64,000 nt of DNA from Streptomyces sp. NBC_00775 (GCF_036347135.1 NZ_CP108938.1:5332001-5396000); one strand, 5' to 3'. Counted from the stretch's first letter, positions 1 to 8,659 are shown. Program-made: numbers and translations. The notes: generated by a model from the sequence alone, not told the origin.

Positions 1-1934
1 GGGGCAGCGCGGACGACGTGGAGATCAGCGCGGCCGTCCGCGCGGCCGACGGCACCTGGTCCGCCCCGTCCCAGGTCAGCACCCGCTCGGCGGACGCGGC
101 CGAGGCCGTCTACGCGCCGTCCGTCGCGGTCGACACGGCCGGCGTCACCACCGTCGCCTTCTCCCAGTACAAGGCCGGCGCCTCGGTCCGTACGTACACC
201 AGGGCTCCCGGCAGCACGGAGTGGACCGCGTCCACCGACTTCGCCGACGGCGACGCGGCCCAGCTCGCCGCGGCCGACGACGGTTCGCTCAAGCTCGTGT
301 ACAACAAGGGCGGCACCAAGCTGTACTACGCCGAGCACCCCGGCGGCACCACCGAGTGGAGCACCCCCGAGCTGGCGGGCGTCGCCGAGGGCGGCGTGGG
401 CACCCCGGAGCCGCTCGTCGAACCTGACGGCGACGTCACCCTCGTATGGACCGCCTGGCGGTCGATGTACTCGCCCGGCACGTTCACCGCGACCCGCACC
501 GACGGCACCTGGTCGGCCAGACAGGCGCTGTCGGGCACGACGGGGTCAGTGTCCGACCTGCCCGCCGACGCCTCGATCGCCCCGGACGGCACCGTGCGCG
601 CCGTGTGGAGCGAGAGCGGCAAGCCGTACACCGCCACCCGCGTCGACGACACCTGGAGCACGGCCGAGCCGCTCGACACCACCACCAAGGGCGATGTGTA
701 CGCCCAGGTCGCCGCCGGAGCCGACGACACGGCCACCGCCGTATGGTCCGCGTTCACCGACACGGACAACGACGGCACGGCCGACCGCTGGAAGACGTAC
801 GGCGGCCTCACCGCCTGGCCCGCCCTGGGCCTCACCAGCTCGACCATCCCCACCACGGCCGCCCTGAAGGGCACCACCTCCTCCAGCACCGCCTGGGCCC
901 CCACCTGGAAGCTCAACCGCCCGGCCGTCTCCTGGAGCCTGACGCTCACGGACGCGGCGGGCAAAGTCGTCCGTACGCTGACGGGCACGCCGGCCGACCG
1001 CACGGTCGCCCCCGCCTGGAACGGCCGTACGACATCCGGCGGTTACGCCTCCAACGGCACCCTCCGCTGGAAGCTCTCCGCCACCGCCGAGGAGGGCGGC
1101 ACCGCCGTCCAGCTCGACTCGGGCACGCTCACCGTCACCGGCGGCGCGGCCGTCGCCCGTGACTTCGGCGGCAGCGACGGGACCCCCGACGGCAACGGCG
1201 ACCTGCTGACGATGAACTCCACCGGCACGTTGACCTACCAGCTCGGCAAGCCCGCGACGGGCACCTATCTGGGGAAGACCAGCGGCAGCGGCTGGGAACC
1301 GACCGTGAAGGCGGTGCCTTTCGGCGACCTGAACGGCGACCGCTGCAACGACGTGCTCGTGCGGATGACGGACGGTTCGCTGCGCGGCTACAAGCCGGCG
1401 TGCGGGAAGCCGCTGACCCCCTCGACGTCGTACACGAAGCTGGGTACGGGCTGGTCGGCGTACAACGTCCTCACCTCGCCCGGCGACGTGACGGGCGACG
1501 GCCGCGCGGACCTGATCGCCCGCAACTCCTCCACGGGTGCCGTCTACCTCTACAAGGGCACCAGCTCCGGCACGCTCTCGGCGCGCGTGAAGCTGTACTC
1601 CGACTGGTCCGGCTACAAGAAGATCGTCGGCGTCGGCGACCTGAACGGCGACGGCATCGGCGACCTGCTCGCCCAGGACAAGTCCAACAACCTGTACCGC
1701 TACACCGGCACGGGCTCCGGCACCTTCAAGGCCCGCGTGAAGCTCTTCAGCAACTGGGGCGGCTCGTACAACACGGTCGTCGGCGTGGGCGACCTGACCG
1801 GCGACGGCAAGGCGGACCTGGTCTCGCGCGACAGCTCGGGCAACGTGTGGCGCAACAAGGGCACCGGCACCGGTTCCTTCGGCAGCCGAACGCAGATCGC
1901 TTCGGGCTGGGGGAGCTACAAGTCCCTTTCCTGA
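1..1934 (+). CDS. FG-GAP/VCBS repeat secreted protein, 5' truncated by window
   Basis: The frame is open to the left edge, so the N-terminus and any signal peptide lie outside the window. The first part (to about base 830) has repeated WS/VWS blades like a beta-propeller. Bases about 890-1135 resemble a FlgD-type Ig fold (LTLTDAAGKVVRTLTG). The rest holds at least four FG-GAP/VCBS repeats with calcium-loop motifs GDLNGDRCND, GDVTGDGRAD, GDLNGDGIGD and GDLTGDGKAD. Such proteins are usually extracellular and bind calcium, carbohydrate or protein ligands; the ligand here cannot be told. The gene ends at TGA with a short gap before the next gene. Confidence 0.85.
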   Translation, partial: GSADDVEISAAVRAADGTWSAPSQVSTRSADAAEAVYAPSVAVDTAGVTTVAFSQYKAGASVRTYTRAPGSTEWTASTDFADGDAAQLAAADDGSLKLVYNKGGTKLYYAEHPGGTTEWSTPELAGVAEGGVGTPEPLVEPDGDVTLVWTAWRSMYSPGTFTATRTDGTWSARQALSGTTGSVSDLPADASIAPDGTVRAVWSESGKPYTATRVDDTWSTAEPLDTTTKGDVYAQVAAGADDTATAVWSAFTDTDNDGTADRWKTYGGLTAWPALGLTSSTIPTTAALKGTTSSSTAWAPTWKLNRPAVSWSLTLTDAAGKVVRTLTGTPADRTVAPAWNGRTTSGGYASNGTLRWKLSATAEEGGTAVQLDSGTLTVTGGAAVARDFGGSDGTPDGNGDLLTMNSTGTLTYQLGKPATGTYLGKTSGSGWEPTVKAVPFGDLNGDRCNDVLVRMTDGSLRGYKPACGKPLTPSTSYTKLGTGWSAYNVLTSPGDVTGDGRADLIARNSSTGAVYLYKGTSSGTLSARVKLYSDWSGYKKIVGVGDLNGDGIGDLLAQDKSNNLYRYTGTGSGTFKARVKLFSNWGGSYNTVVGVGDLTGDGKADLVSRDSSGNVWRNKGTGTGSFGSRTQIASGWGSYKSLS

Positions 1935-2047
1935 CGGTCTAGTTGGGCATGGCCGTACTCAACTGGGGCCCGGTAACACACAGTTCCCGGGCCCCAGGGC
2001 TACGCTGAGAGGCTGATGCATCCGCATGTGACCCGGGGGGAACCACC

Positions 2048-2731
2048 ATGCGCTGGAGAAGACTTCTACCTTTTGCGGAAGCTCGGGCCGCCCGGGCCGG
2101 AGGGGTGGCCGGCGCGGGTGAGATCACGGCGACCGGGGATCAGTCGGTGGCAATCGGCCGCGATGTCCAGGTGGTGGTGACCGGCGACAACGCCACGATC
2201 CACACCAACTCACCGCAGGCCGGCCCGGGCAACGCGGCCGAGAGCCTCGCCTCTCAGCGGCAACGACTGTTCTTCGACTCCTTCCGGCAGGCCCTGCACC
2301 AGTCCGAGACCACGTTCCGCCTCAGCGTGTATTTCATGGCCGGGGGCGCGGCCGTCATCCTGGCGGCCGCCGTCCTGGCACTGGTCCACGCGGGCAACCC
2401 CGACCTCAGCTACATGCCTCTCGTGACGGGCCTGACAGGCGTCCTCATCACGGCGGGCGGTGGCGCACTGGCGGTCCACGCCAACCGGGCACGGGACCAC
2501 CTCAAGGAGCGGGCCGTCATGCTCGACGCGCAGATCGAGGAGGACCACATGCTCGAACGGGCGAGCGACTTCATCGACCGGGTCGAGAACACGGACCTCA
2601 AGGACCGCCTCAACTCCGCGAGCGCGCTGCGGGCCCTGGGCATCGAACCGCCCCCCGAGATGCTGGCCGACCGCGTACTCCCGCCCAACGACAACCCCCG
2701 TGAGCTCGACCCCGGGGCCGACACGCCGTGA
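2048..2731 (+). CDS. TRADD-N-associated-type membrane protein
   Basis: A 227-aa protein. Residues about 25-54 form two short Gly-Asp-rich beta-like repeats (GDQSVAIGRDVQ, VTGDNATIHTN). Two membrane helices follow (about 93-115 and 122-144), then a charged helix (about 148-200). The segment from FRQALHQSETTF through both helices to the coiled region matches my recollection of the TRADD-N-associated membrane domain, described in bacterial conflict and NLR-like systems. The ATG follows a GGGGGG run. The N-terminal repeats resemble signalling or amyloid-like motifs seen before effector domains; that is inference. The gene has no obvious operon partner, although a caspase conflict module lies 2 kb downstream. 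Confidence 0.7.
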   Translation: MRWRRLLPFAEARAARAGGVAGAGEITATGDQSVAIGRDVQVVVTGDNATIHTNSPQAGPGNAAESLASQRQRLFFDSFRQALHQSETTFRLSVYFMAGGAAVILAAAVLALVHAGNPDLSYMPLVTGLTGVLITAGGGALAVHANRARDHLKERAVMLDAQIEEDHMLERASDFIDRVENTDLKDRLNSASALRALGIEPPPEMLADRVLPPNDNPRELDPGADTP

Positions 2732-2806
2732 CCATGCGGGGCACCACTCGGAAGTAGGCCCACCTGGAAAGGTGGGCCTACTGGGCTTACTGGGCGCTTA
2801 CTCGGC

Positions 2807-4156
2807 CTACTTGGTAAGAACCCCGGCACCGGTCGTGGTCGCCAGCTCCGTCGGGAGGTTCTTGGCGGACGTCTGGAGCCCGGCCGTGAGGCTCGGCGTC
2901 CAGTTCACCGTGGTCTTCAGCTTCTTCGAGCTAGCGGCGTTGTACGCGGCGACGAGGTCGGTCGCGGTCCCGTTGACGAGGTTGCCGCTGCCGGCGACCG
3001 AGCCGGTGCCGTCACCACTCAGCAGCTTGGCGACCTTCCCGCTGGCCGGGACCTTCCAGTAGTTGTCCTCGGCGACGACCTGGGCCTTGGCGCGCGAGTT
3101 GATCGTGTAGAGAGGCGCGTAGCCGTTGACGGTCGTGGTGTCGAAGTAGTTGTTGTAGATGTGGACCTGGCCGATACGGGCCAGCGGAGCGCGCTGCACG
3201 ATCCCCTTCCACACGTTGTGGTGGATGGACACATGCAGCTTGCCGGTGCTGTCGGTGTCACTGCTGCCGATCAGCATCGTCTTGTCATGGTTGGTGAACT
3301 GATTCCGCTCGACGGTCACCAGGTCCGAGCCCTTGGTGATGTCGAGGTCACCGTCGTGGATCTGGTACTCGCGGCCGTAGTACTTCTTGTTGGCGCTGTC
3401 GAAGTCCGGCGCGTCGGTGAACGTGTTGTGGTCGGCCCACACATGGGTGGCCGTGCGCAGCGTGACGGCGTCGTACGCGGAGTTCCAGTTGCCGGTGTCA
3501 CCGTCGGTCGGGTCCCACTGCGGGAAGCAGTCCTCGGTGGCGGCGAAGGTGAGGTTGCGGATGATGACGTTGTCCACGTCCTTCACCTGGAGGCTGCCGC
3601 CGGTGATCCCGGCCTTGGTGCCCGGCACGCCCACGATGGTGGTGTTGGCCGGCACCTTGAAGACCACGCTCTTCGCCTGCTTGGCCTGCGCGGCGGCGCG
3701 GGCGGTCTCCTGCGTACCCGAGGGCAGCTTGGAACGGCCGTACGTCGACGGGTCGTACGCCTTGAGGTAGGCGTCCAGCGAGTACCCGGTACCCGAGGAG
3801 TAGTCGGCGCAGCTCAGCTTCTTCCCCGAGTCGTCCGTGTTGGCGTCGATCGTGCCCTTGATCTGAATGATCTTCGCGGCCGTGTTGCTGCTGGAGCCCA
3901 GCGCCTTCACCAGCTGCGCCCGGGTGCTGACGGTGAAGACATGCGCCGAGTCGGCCTGCGAGCCACCGGTCGTCCCGGAACCGGAGGCCGCCCAGCCGTC
4001 CTTGGCGGGCAGCGCCTGATGGGCCAGATCGACGGCACCGGCGTTCGCGTTCATCACAAAGGCGACAGCGCCGAGCCCGGTGGCCGCGACGGCGGCGGCG
4101 CAGACCAGGACGGTGCGGCGGGTGCGGAGGGACCGGCGGTGCGAGGGGGATGCCAC
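2807..4156 (-). CDS. secreted pectate lyase, PL1 family
   Basis: A 449-aa protein with a twin-arginine-like N-terminus (RRSLRTRRTVLV followed by an Ala-rich hydrophobic stretch), so it is exported. The mature part is a right-handed beta-helix of the polysaccharide lyase 1 type: VWADHNTFTDAPDFD matches the family WxDH region, and QRAPLARIGQVHIYNNYF matches the conserved R-P-x-x-R-x-G-x-x-H-x-x-NN block with the catalytic arginine. It should cleave polygalacturonate by beta-elimination using calcium. It is monocistronic; its downstream neighbour converges on it. The exact pectin type (pectate, pectin or rhamnogalacturonan) cannot be decided by reading. Confidence 0.9.
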   Translation of the reverse strand: MASPSHRRSLRTRRTVLVCAAAVAATGLGAVAFVMNANAGAVDLAHQALPAKDGWAASGSGTTGGSQADSAHVFTVSTRAQLVKALGSSSNTAAKIIQIKGTIDANTDDSGKKLSCADYSSGTGYSLDAYLKAYDPSTYGRSKLPSGTQETARAAAQAKQAKSVVFKVPANTTIVGVPGTKAGITGGSLQVKDVDNVIIRNLTFAATEDCFPQWDPTDGDTGNWNSAYDAVTLRTATHVWADHNTFTDAPDFDSANKKYYGREYQIHDGDLDITKGSDLVTVERNQFTNHDKTMLIGSSDTDSTGKLHVSIHHNVWKGIVQRAPLARIGQVHIYNNYFDTTTVNGYAPLYTINSRAKAQVVAEDNYWKVPASGKVAKLLSGDGTGSVAGSGNLVNGTATDLVAAYNAASSKKLKTTVNWTPSLTAGLQTSAKNLPTELATTTGAGVLTK

Positions 4157-4349
4157 GGATGAGTCCTTACGTGGTTGTGGAACACGTGCGTTGCGTGTGA
4201 AGCCCTGGCGAACGGGGCTTCTGACTCATCAGTGGTCGCGGGGCGGGGAAAGGTTGCCGACTCTTTCAACTCATCCAAGACGTAGAGACGTTAGACATCC
4301 GATCGGCGTCTGCCGCCGCGTCACACATCCGGTGCGGAGCCTCCGCAGC
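4157..4349. other. intergenic gap upstream of pectate lyase
   Basis: 193 bp upstream of the pectate lyase and downstream of the 98-aa gene on the same strand. It must carry the lyase promoter. I see no convincing hairpin or operator. Confidence 0.4.
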
Positions 4350-4646
4350 TCACCCGGCGACGACGAGATAGCGCTTCGGCCGGAAGAAGGAATCGAGGTA
4401 GGCGCCGGTGCCGGTCGTCAGCTCGTACCGCCCGCCGGGCTGGACGTCGATCGTCACGGGGATGCTGGCGTAGAAGCCGATGGTGACCTGGAGCCGATGC
4501 ATGCCAGGGGTGACAGGGAACTCGACCGTGGAGCTGATTCGGACCTTGCCCGCGACGACACCGTCGATCCTCACCTTGAACGCCATGGCCATGAAGGCCG
4601 CCTCCGGGACTCGGGAGATCACGATCGTGCCGGACGCCGACGCCAT
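4350..4646 (-). CDS. small beta-rich protein of unknown function
   Basis: A 98-aa protein with no signal peptide or membrane helix. The composition is beta-strand rich (FKVRIDGVVAGKVRI, GMHRLQVTIGF, VTIDVQPGGRYEL), with a layout like PEGA-type or Ig-like small domains: a short hydrophobic strand, a Pro-Gly turn, and HxLxV. Its GGAGGC stretch just before the ATG supports the start at 4646. It is divergent from the EACC1-caspase pair with a 175-bp gap, so the two may share a promoter region. I cannot assign a function. Confidence 0.6.
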   Translation of the reverse strand: MASASGTIVISRVPEAAFMAMAFKVRIDGVVAGKVRISSTVEFPVTPGMHRLQVTIGFYASIPVTIDVQPGGRYELTTGTGAYLDSFFRPKRYLVVAG

Positions 4647-4821
4647 GGCGGTGCCTCCTGAGTCTCCTGCGTTTCCTGGGGTGCCGGTTCGACGGCTTCA
4701 CCAACGCAAGGCGAGCCGACCGTGGCAAACTGATCGAGAGTCATGTTGGCGCGATCTTCGGCCAGTTACCAGTCCGCTGCGCGCCCTCGTTGATTGACTG
4801 CCGGAAGCCGGGGGACTCGCC

Positions 4822-5142
4822 ATGGTCACAGTCGCGATATCAGTGTCGGAACAGGCCGAAATCAGGTCACTGCGTGAACATCTCCGCAGAAATGGACACA
4901 TCGACGTCGAACAGCACTCAGGCGCCCCGGGTCCCGGAGAACTGGGCATCTGGGACTTTCTCCAAGTGACGGCGGCGAGCGGCGGCGTACTGGTGGTCGC
5001 GATCCGGACTCTTCCCGAATTCATCCGGTCCCGTCGCACCGACGTGTCCGTGACGGTCAAGACGAACGACCGGGAATTCGTCATCACCGCCGCCAACGCC
5101 GATGACGCACTTCGCCTCATCGACGAGGCGTTGCATGGCTGA
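4822..5142 (+). CDS. effector-associated constant component EACC1-like protein
   Basis: A 106-aa alpha/beta protein. A central hydrophobic segment (WDFLQVTAASGGVLVVAIRTL) is followed by a charged turn (SRRTD) and paired strands (VSVTVKTNDREFVITA). This pattern matches EACC1, a small conserved partner encoded beside caspase, trypsin and other effector genes in actinobacterial NTPase/effector conflict systems. Its stop overlaps the caspase start by 8 bp (ATG at 5135), so the two are translationally coupled and probably act together. EACC1 is thought to be an adaptor or sensor; no enzyme activity is known. The start follows a GGGGGA run. Confidence 0.8.
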   Translation: MVTVAISVSEQAEIRSLREHLRRNGHIDVEQHSGAPGPGELGIWDFLQVTAASGGVLVVAIRTLPEFIRSRRTDVSVTVKTNDREFVITAANADDALRLIDEALHG

Positions 5143-6988
5143 TGCGCTCGACGGCGACTTCTCCCGTTCCCGAGCGGTTCTGATCGGCACCTGGGACTAC
5201 ACCGATCTGGCCGCCGTACCGGCCGCGGAGCACAGCCTGGACCGACTGCAGGGGCTACTGACCGGACCACTGTGCGGATGGCCCGAGGAACGGCTGCTCC
5301 CGGTGCGCAACGAACGGTCCGTCGGGGATCTGCCGCACACGCTGGTGGAGAACTTTGCCGATGTGGCGGACGTCGCGCTCTTCTACTACGTCGGCCATGG
5401 TCAGTACGACCTCGACGACAAACTGTGCCTCGCCCTGGGCGAGTCGAGCCAGAAGGCCGCTTTCCGTACGACTACCAGCCTGACCTTCGACCACGTGCGT
5501 CATGCGTTCAGGGTCAGCAGGGCGGCCACCAAAATAGCCATCTTGGACTGCTGTTTCGCCGGGCTGGCGGGGCAACGCGAAGGTGTCCTGTCAGGCACCG
5601 GGTCGTTGCCTCCCAAACCCGGATCCTTCTTGATGATGGCGAGCGGTGAATTCTCCACCGCCTGGTTCCAGTCCGCGGAGGAGTTCGAGAAGCCGGAGAC
5701 CTATTTCACCAAGTACCTGGTCGACGTCGTTGAACGCGGCATACCCGGACAGGGCGAGGGGCTGCGGCTCGGCGCGATTTTCGACACCGTCGCGGGCGAT
5801 TTGGTGCGCGACCGCAAACCCGAACCGGGATGCCGCACCAGCGACCAGGCCAGCAGTTTCTACTTCGCCCGCAACCTGGCCGCGGGCGAGCGAGGCCGTG
5901 ACATCCGCGCCGAGGCCGTCGTCGCGCTCCGCGATGCGCTGGTCGGCGCGGTGGTCTCGCTGCGCCTGCCCGTACGGTGCGACGCGTGCGAGGGTGTCGG
6001 AAAGATCGACGACGAGGAGTGCACCACCTGCCATGGCACGGGTGAGGCCCAGGGACATCGCTCCGTGAGCACCCGCCTGCACCCCGGCGTCCTCGACGGC
6101 GAGATCGTCCGGGTGCCGGAGGAAGGATGGGCGGGAGCCGGTGGCGGGCCGCCCGGCGACCTCCTGGTGACCGTGCACGTCAACACCGACCCCGACCTGG
6201 CGCGCTCCGGTGACGATCTCCTGACCACGTTGGCGATCAGCCACCCCGAACGGGCATCGGGCAACACGATCTCCCTTCGGCTGCTCGATGACTGGGTCGG
6301 GGTGCGCGTGCCGATCGGCAGCGAGTACGGGACCGTCCTGCGGATCCCGCGGCGTGGCGCGCCGACGCCGGAAGGCAGCCGCGGTGACCTGGTGGTCACC
6401 TTCGAAGCCACCGCTCCCGTCACTCCGGCCGAGGACGCGGGCCTGATGCCGCCCTCGCCGAGGCCCGCTCCACTCCTGTCTCCGCCGACGGGCAACGGGT
6501 CGGTGACGAACTATCGCTGGCCGGCGTCACGGGTGTTGTGGCAGTGGCTCGGACTGCTGCTGGTTCTCGCGCTCGTCCTCGCACCGGCTTTCGTCGTGGT
6601 TCTGGTGCGGGAGACAGTTCCGGGGATGGGATGGCTTCCGGGCAGTGCTGCCAGCGGGTTGATTCTGGGAATCTTCGCCGGACTCTTCCCCGTCGTCCGA
6701 CGGCTGCTCGCATGGCGCCGTCCACCACTGGTGCTCTCGGACGAGGGCGTGACCTACACCCGTTTCGGCTTCATCTCCTGGGCGGACGTCGCGGGGGTGC
6801 GGCCGAGCGCGCCGGGCCACCCCTGGGTCACCGTCGTACCCCGCCGCACCACTCACCTGACGACCGGTCAACCAAACCCGCTGGTCCTGCCGACGATCAT
6901 GCTGTCGGATCTGCGTGGCCGGCCGGAGAACGTCACCGAGTCGATGCGGGCGCACTGCCCCAGCCTGGTCGTCGCCCCGAGGGCATGA
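5135..6988 (+). CDS. membrane-anchored caspase with DnaJ zinc-finger/C-terminal-like and PH-like domains
   Basis: A 617-aa protein starting at the ATG that overlaps EACC1. Residues about 10-245 form a caspase/metacaspase fold with catalytic His88 (YYVGHGQ) and Cys140 (LDCCFAG). Residues 280-305 hold CDACEGVGK and CTTCHGTGE, two CxxCxGxG motifs (Cys 282, 285, 296, 299), half of a DnaJ zinc-finger set. Residues about 308-425 resemble the DnaJ C-terminal substrate-binding domain (RLHPGVLDGEIVRVPEEGW, RIPRRGAPTPEGSRGDLVV). Two membrane helices (about 468-488 and 503-525) precede a C-terminal PH-like domain (LVLSDEGVTYTRFGFISWADVAGVR). No J domain is present. It is probably a protease effector held at the membrane, with the DnaJ part sensing or recruiting targets; that role is inferred. 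Confidence 0.88.
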   Translation: MADALDGDFSRSRAVLIGTWDYTDLAAVPAAEHSLDRLQGLLTGPLCGWPEERLLPVRNERSVGDLPHTLVENFADVADVALFYYVGHGQYDLDDKLCLALGESSQKAAFRTTTSLTFDHVRHAFRVSRAATKIAILDCCFAGLAGQREGVLSGTGSLPPKPGSFLMMASGEFSTAWFQSAEEFEKPETYFTKYLVDVVERGIPGQGEGLRLGAIFDTVAGDLVRDRKPEPGCRTSDQASSFYFARNLAAGERGRDIRAEAVVALRDALVGAVVSLRLPVRCDACEGVGKIDDEECTTCHGTGEAQGHRSVSTRLHPGVLDGEIVRVPEEGWAGAGGGPPGDLLVTVHVNTDPDLARSGDDLLTTLAISHPERASGNTISLRLLDDWVGVRVPIGSEYGTVLRIPRRGAPTPEGSRGDLVVTFEATAPVTPAEDAGLMPPSPRPAPLLSPPTGNGSVTNYRWPASRVLWQWLGLLLVLALVLAPAFVVVLVRETVPGMGWLPGSAASGLILGIFAGLFPVVRRLLAWRRPPLVLSDEGVTYTRFGFISWADVAGVRPSAPGHPWVTVVPRRTTHLTTGQPNPLVLPTIMLSDLRGRPENVTESMRAHCPSLVVAPRA

Positions 6989-7012
6989 GAAACGCGGCCG
7001 AGAGCGTGACGC

Positions 7013-7414
7013 TCAGATTCGAAGGCCGAGTGCCTCGGGAGGCGTCAGCGCACCGATGCGGGCCACCACCGTCCCACCCCTCGGGCAGGCCCACACGGCC
7101 TCCCCCTTGACGACTTTCGCGTCCAGCGGGTGCGTGTTCGAATGGGCAGGGCAGTGGGGCCAGACCGCCGGCTTCCCCTCCGCCCACAGAGCTTCCACCG
7201 CCCACTCCTGGACCTGACCCGCAATCTCGGCCAGCCGCACACCGGGCTGGTCGTCCGGGTACGCGTACACGCCCTGTCCGGAGCCGTCCGGGGCGTAGAG
7301 GATGACGCCGGGGTAGTCGTCGTCGGGATCGCGGATGTCGGGCTGCACGGGGCACTGGGCGTGGAGGTCCCGCACGACGGTGTCGAGGGCGCGGGTGAAC
7401 TCGTCGTCGGTCAC
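7013..7414 (-). CDS. hypothetical protein, last gene of XRE-DUF397 operon
   Basis: A 133-aa soluble protein of unknown function. The acidic N-terminal half (RDPDDDYPGVILYAPDGSG) is followed by a Cys/His-rich tail (WPHCPAHSNTHPL ... VWACPRGG) that could bind zinc, and it ends with a short strand (VVARIGALTPPE). The GTG start lies in a GTGA overlap with the stop of the DUF397 gene, so it is the last gene of a three-gene operon. It converges with the caspase gene across 24 bp. Confidence 0.65.
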   Translation of the reverse strand: MTDDEFTRALDTVVRDLHAQCPVQPDIRDPDDDYPGVILYAPDGSGQGVYAYPDDQPGVRLAEIAGQVQEWAVEALWAEGKPAVWPHCPAHSNTHPLDAKVVKGEAVWACPRGGTVVARIGALTPPEALGLRI

Positions 7415-7590
7415 GGGCGGTCCGCGCGCGTGTGCCGCAGGAGGGCGGCCAGACTTTCGCGCGAGACGGGGAGTATTCGGTCAGGATCGTCACCCTCGCG
7501 GAGGAGCAACTCACCGCTGGACAGGGCGATTTCCACGCAGGAAGCCCCGTCCGAACCGCTTGAGAAGGACGACTTCTGCCACTGGATCAC
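7411..7590 (-). CDS. DUF397 (BldB/WhiJ-partner type) small protein
   Basis: A 59-aa protein starting at GTG, beginning VIQWQKSSFSSGSDGASCVE, with the DUF397 signature W-x-K-S-S-x-S and CVE. It starts 2 bp after the stop of the XRE gene and overlaps the next gene by GTGA. DUF397 proteins are small partners, antitoxin-like or repressor-like, of XRE-DUF5753 regulators in Streptomyces, of which BldB is the best-known relative. It likely controls or is controlled by the upstream XRE protein. Confidence 0.88.
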   Translation of the reverse strand: MIQWQKSSFSSGSDGASCVEIALSSGELLLREGDDPDRILPVSRESLAALLRHTRADRP

Positions 7591-7592
7591 GT

Positions 7593-8441
7593 CTACAGCT
7601 CCTTCGCGAGGCGGTGGATGTAGTCCCGCGACTGTGCGGGCTCAAGGGATACCGACTCCACCTTACGGAAGAGTGTTCGCACGGACTGGAGTTGCGCCGC
7701 GGCGTCCACGAGAGCCGAGCCGGAGGGCACGTCCTTCTGAACGGTGTCCAGCGCGGGCACGCGCCCGCCCGCGTAGAGCAGCGCCGCACTCGCCCCAGCG
7801 AAACCGTCCACGTCGAAGGGAATCACACGCACCGTGACGCCTGGGCGTTCCGACTGCTGGAGCACTTCGTCGAGTTGAACCCGTGCCACTCGCCTGTCCG
7901 CCACCCGCGTGCGCAGCACGAACTCGTGCAGCACTGCCGTGTACGGCGCCTCTCCGCCCCTGGCAAGAACCTCCTTGCGACGCATACGGTGCTCCACTCT
8001 CGGCTCCAGCTCACTCTCCGGAAGCTCCGGACGCCAGTACGCGAAGACCGCCCGCGCGTAGTCCTCCGTTTGCAGCGGCCCGGTCACATGGGCGGTACCG
8101 ATCTCATCCACGTACGTCGCGTGGTGCTCCAGCTCCGCCAAGTCCAAGAACGGGGGCGGCAGTACGCCCCGGTACGCCTCCCACCATCCCCGCGTACGGT
8201 CGGTCGCCATCTCCACCAGCGCATCGATCAACTCGCTGTCCGTGCAGGCGTAATGTGCGGCCAGCCGCCGCACCCGAGCCTCGCTGACTCCGGCAACCCC
8301 CGACTCGATCTGGCTCATCGTCACCGAAACCGCCCCGAGCAGCCCGGCCGCCTCCCTGGCCGTCAGGCCGGCTGCCTCCCGCAACTTCCGCAGCTCCCGC
8401 CCCAGTCGCTCCTGTCGGGCCGTTGGCTGTTTTCTCGGCAC
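7593..8441 (-). CDS. XRE-family regulator with DUF5753 (WhiJ/Scr1-like)
   Basis: A 282-aa protein. The N-terminal helix-turn-helix spans about residues 12-66 (LRKLREAAGLTAREAAGLLG, SQIESGVAGVSEARVRRLA). The DUF5753 domain follows from about residue 90 (GPLQTEDYARAVF, VLHEFVLRTRV, VRVIPFDVDGFAGASAALL). Streptomyces genomes carry dozens of such regulators, paired with DUF397 proteins and HATPase proteins; WhiJ is a developmental example. Here the HATPase gene is divergent and DUF397 lies downstream in an operon. The inverted repeat at 8498-8513 in the shared promoter region is a candidate operator. Confidence 0.9.
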   Translation of the reverse strand: MPRKQPTARQERLGRELRKLREAAGLTAREAAGLLGAVSVTMSQIESGVAGVSEARVRRLAAHYACTDSELIDALVEMATDRTRGWWEAYRGVLPPPFLDLAELEHHATYVDEIGTAHVTGPLQTEDYARAVFAYWRPELPESELEPRVEHRMRRKEVLARGGEAPYTAVLHEFVLRTRVADRRVARVQLDEVLQQSERPGVTVRVIPFDVDGFAGASAALLYAGGRVPALDTVQKDVPSGSALVDAAAQLQSVRTLFRKVESVSLEPAQSRDYIHRLAKEL

Positions 8442-8497
8442 CCGAACCTCCCCGCTTCACCACTGTGGGTGACGAGCTTACGACAATGGGTTGCACC

Positions 8498-8513
8498 AGA
8501 CTAACTTTAGTCT
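8498..8513. promoter_or_regulatory. inverted repeat AGACTAA-CT-TTAGTCT, candidate XRE operator
   Basis: A perfect 7-2-7 inverted repeat in the divergent gap between the XRE regulator and the HATPase gene. It is AT-rich in GC-rich surroundings and lies 57 bp before the XRE start. It is a likely autoregulatory site; no binding evidence is available. Confidence 0.5.
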
Positions 8514-8659
8514 CTACCGTCAGTGACGCGACGCACACACTGCGGAACCCGGGACCCCGGAAGCGCACCGCCCCGTCACGCCACGACGGCCGCGACATGC
8601 CACCACCCGACAACCGCCGCACCTCACCCCAACCCCCTCTCCCTGACCAGGAGTTGCCC

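Noticed and set aside
8423..8659. N-terminal extension of the HATPase protein
   Set aside because: The upstream frame is Pro/Arg/Thr-rich, crosses the operator-like repeat and overlaps the XRE gene start; ATG 8660 has a good ribosome site.
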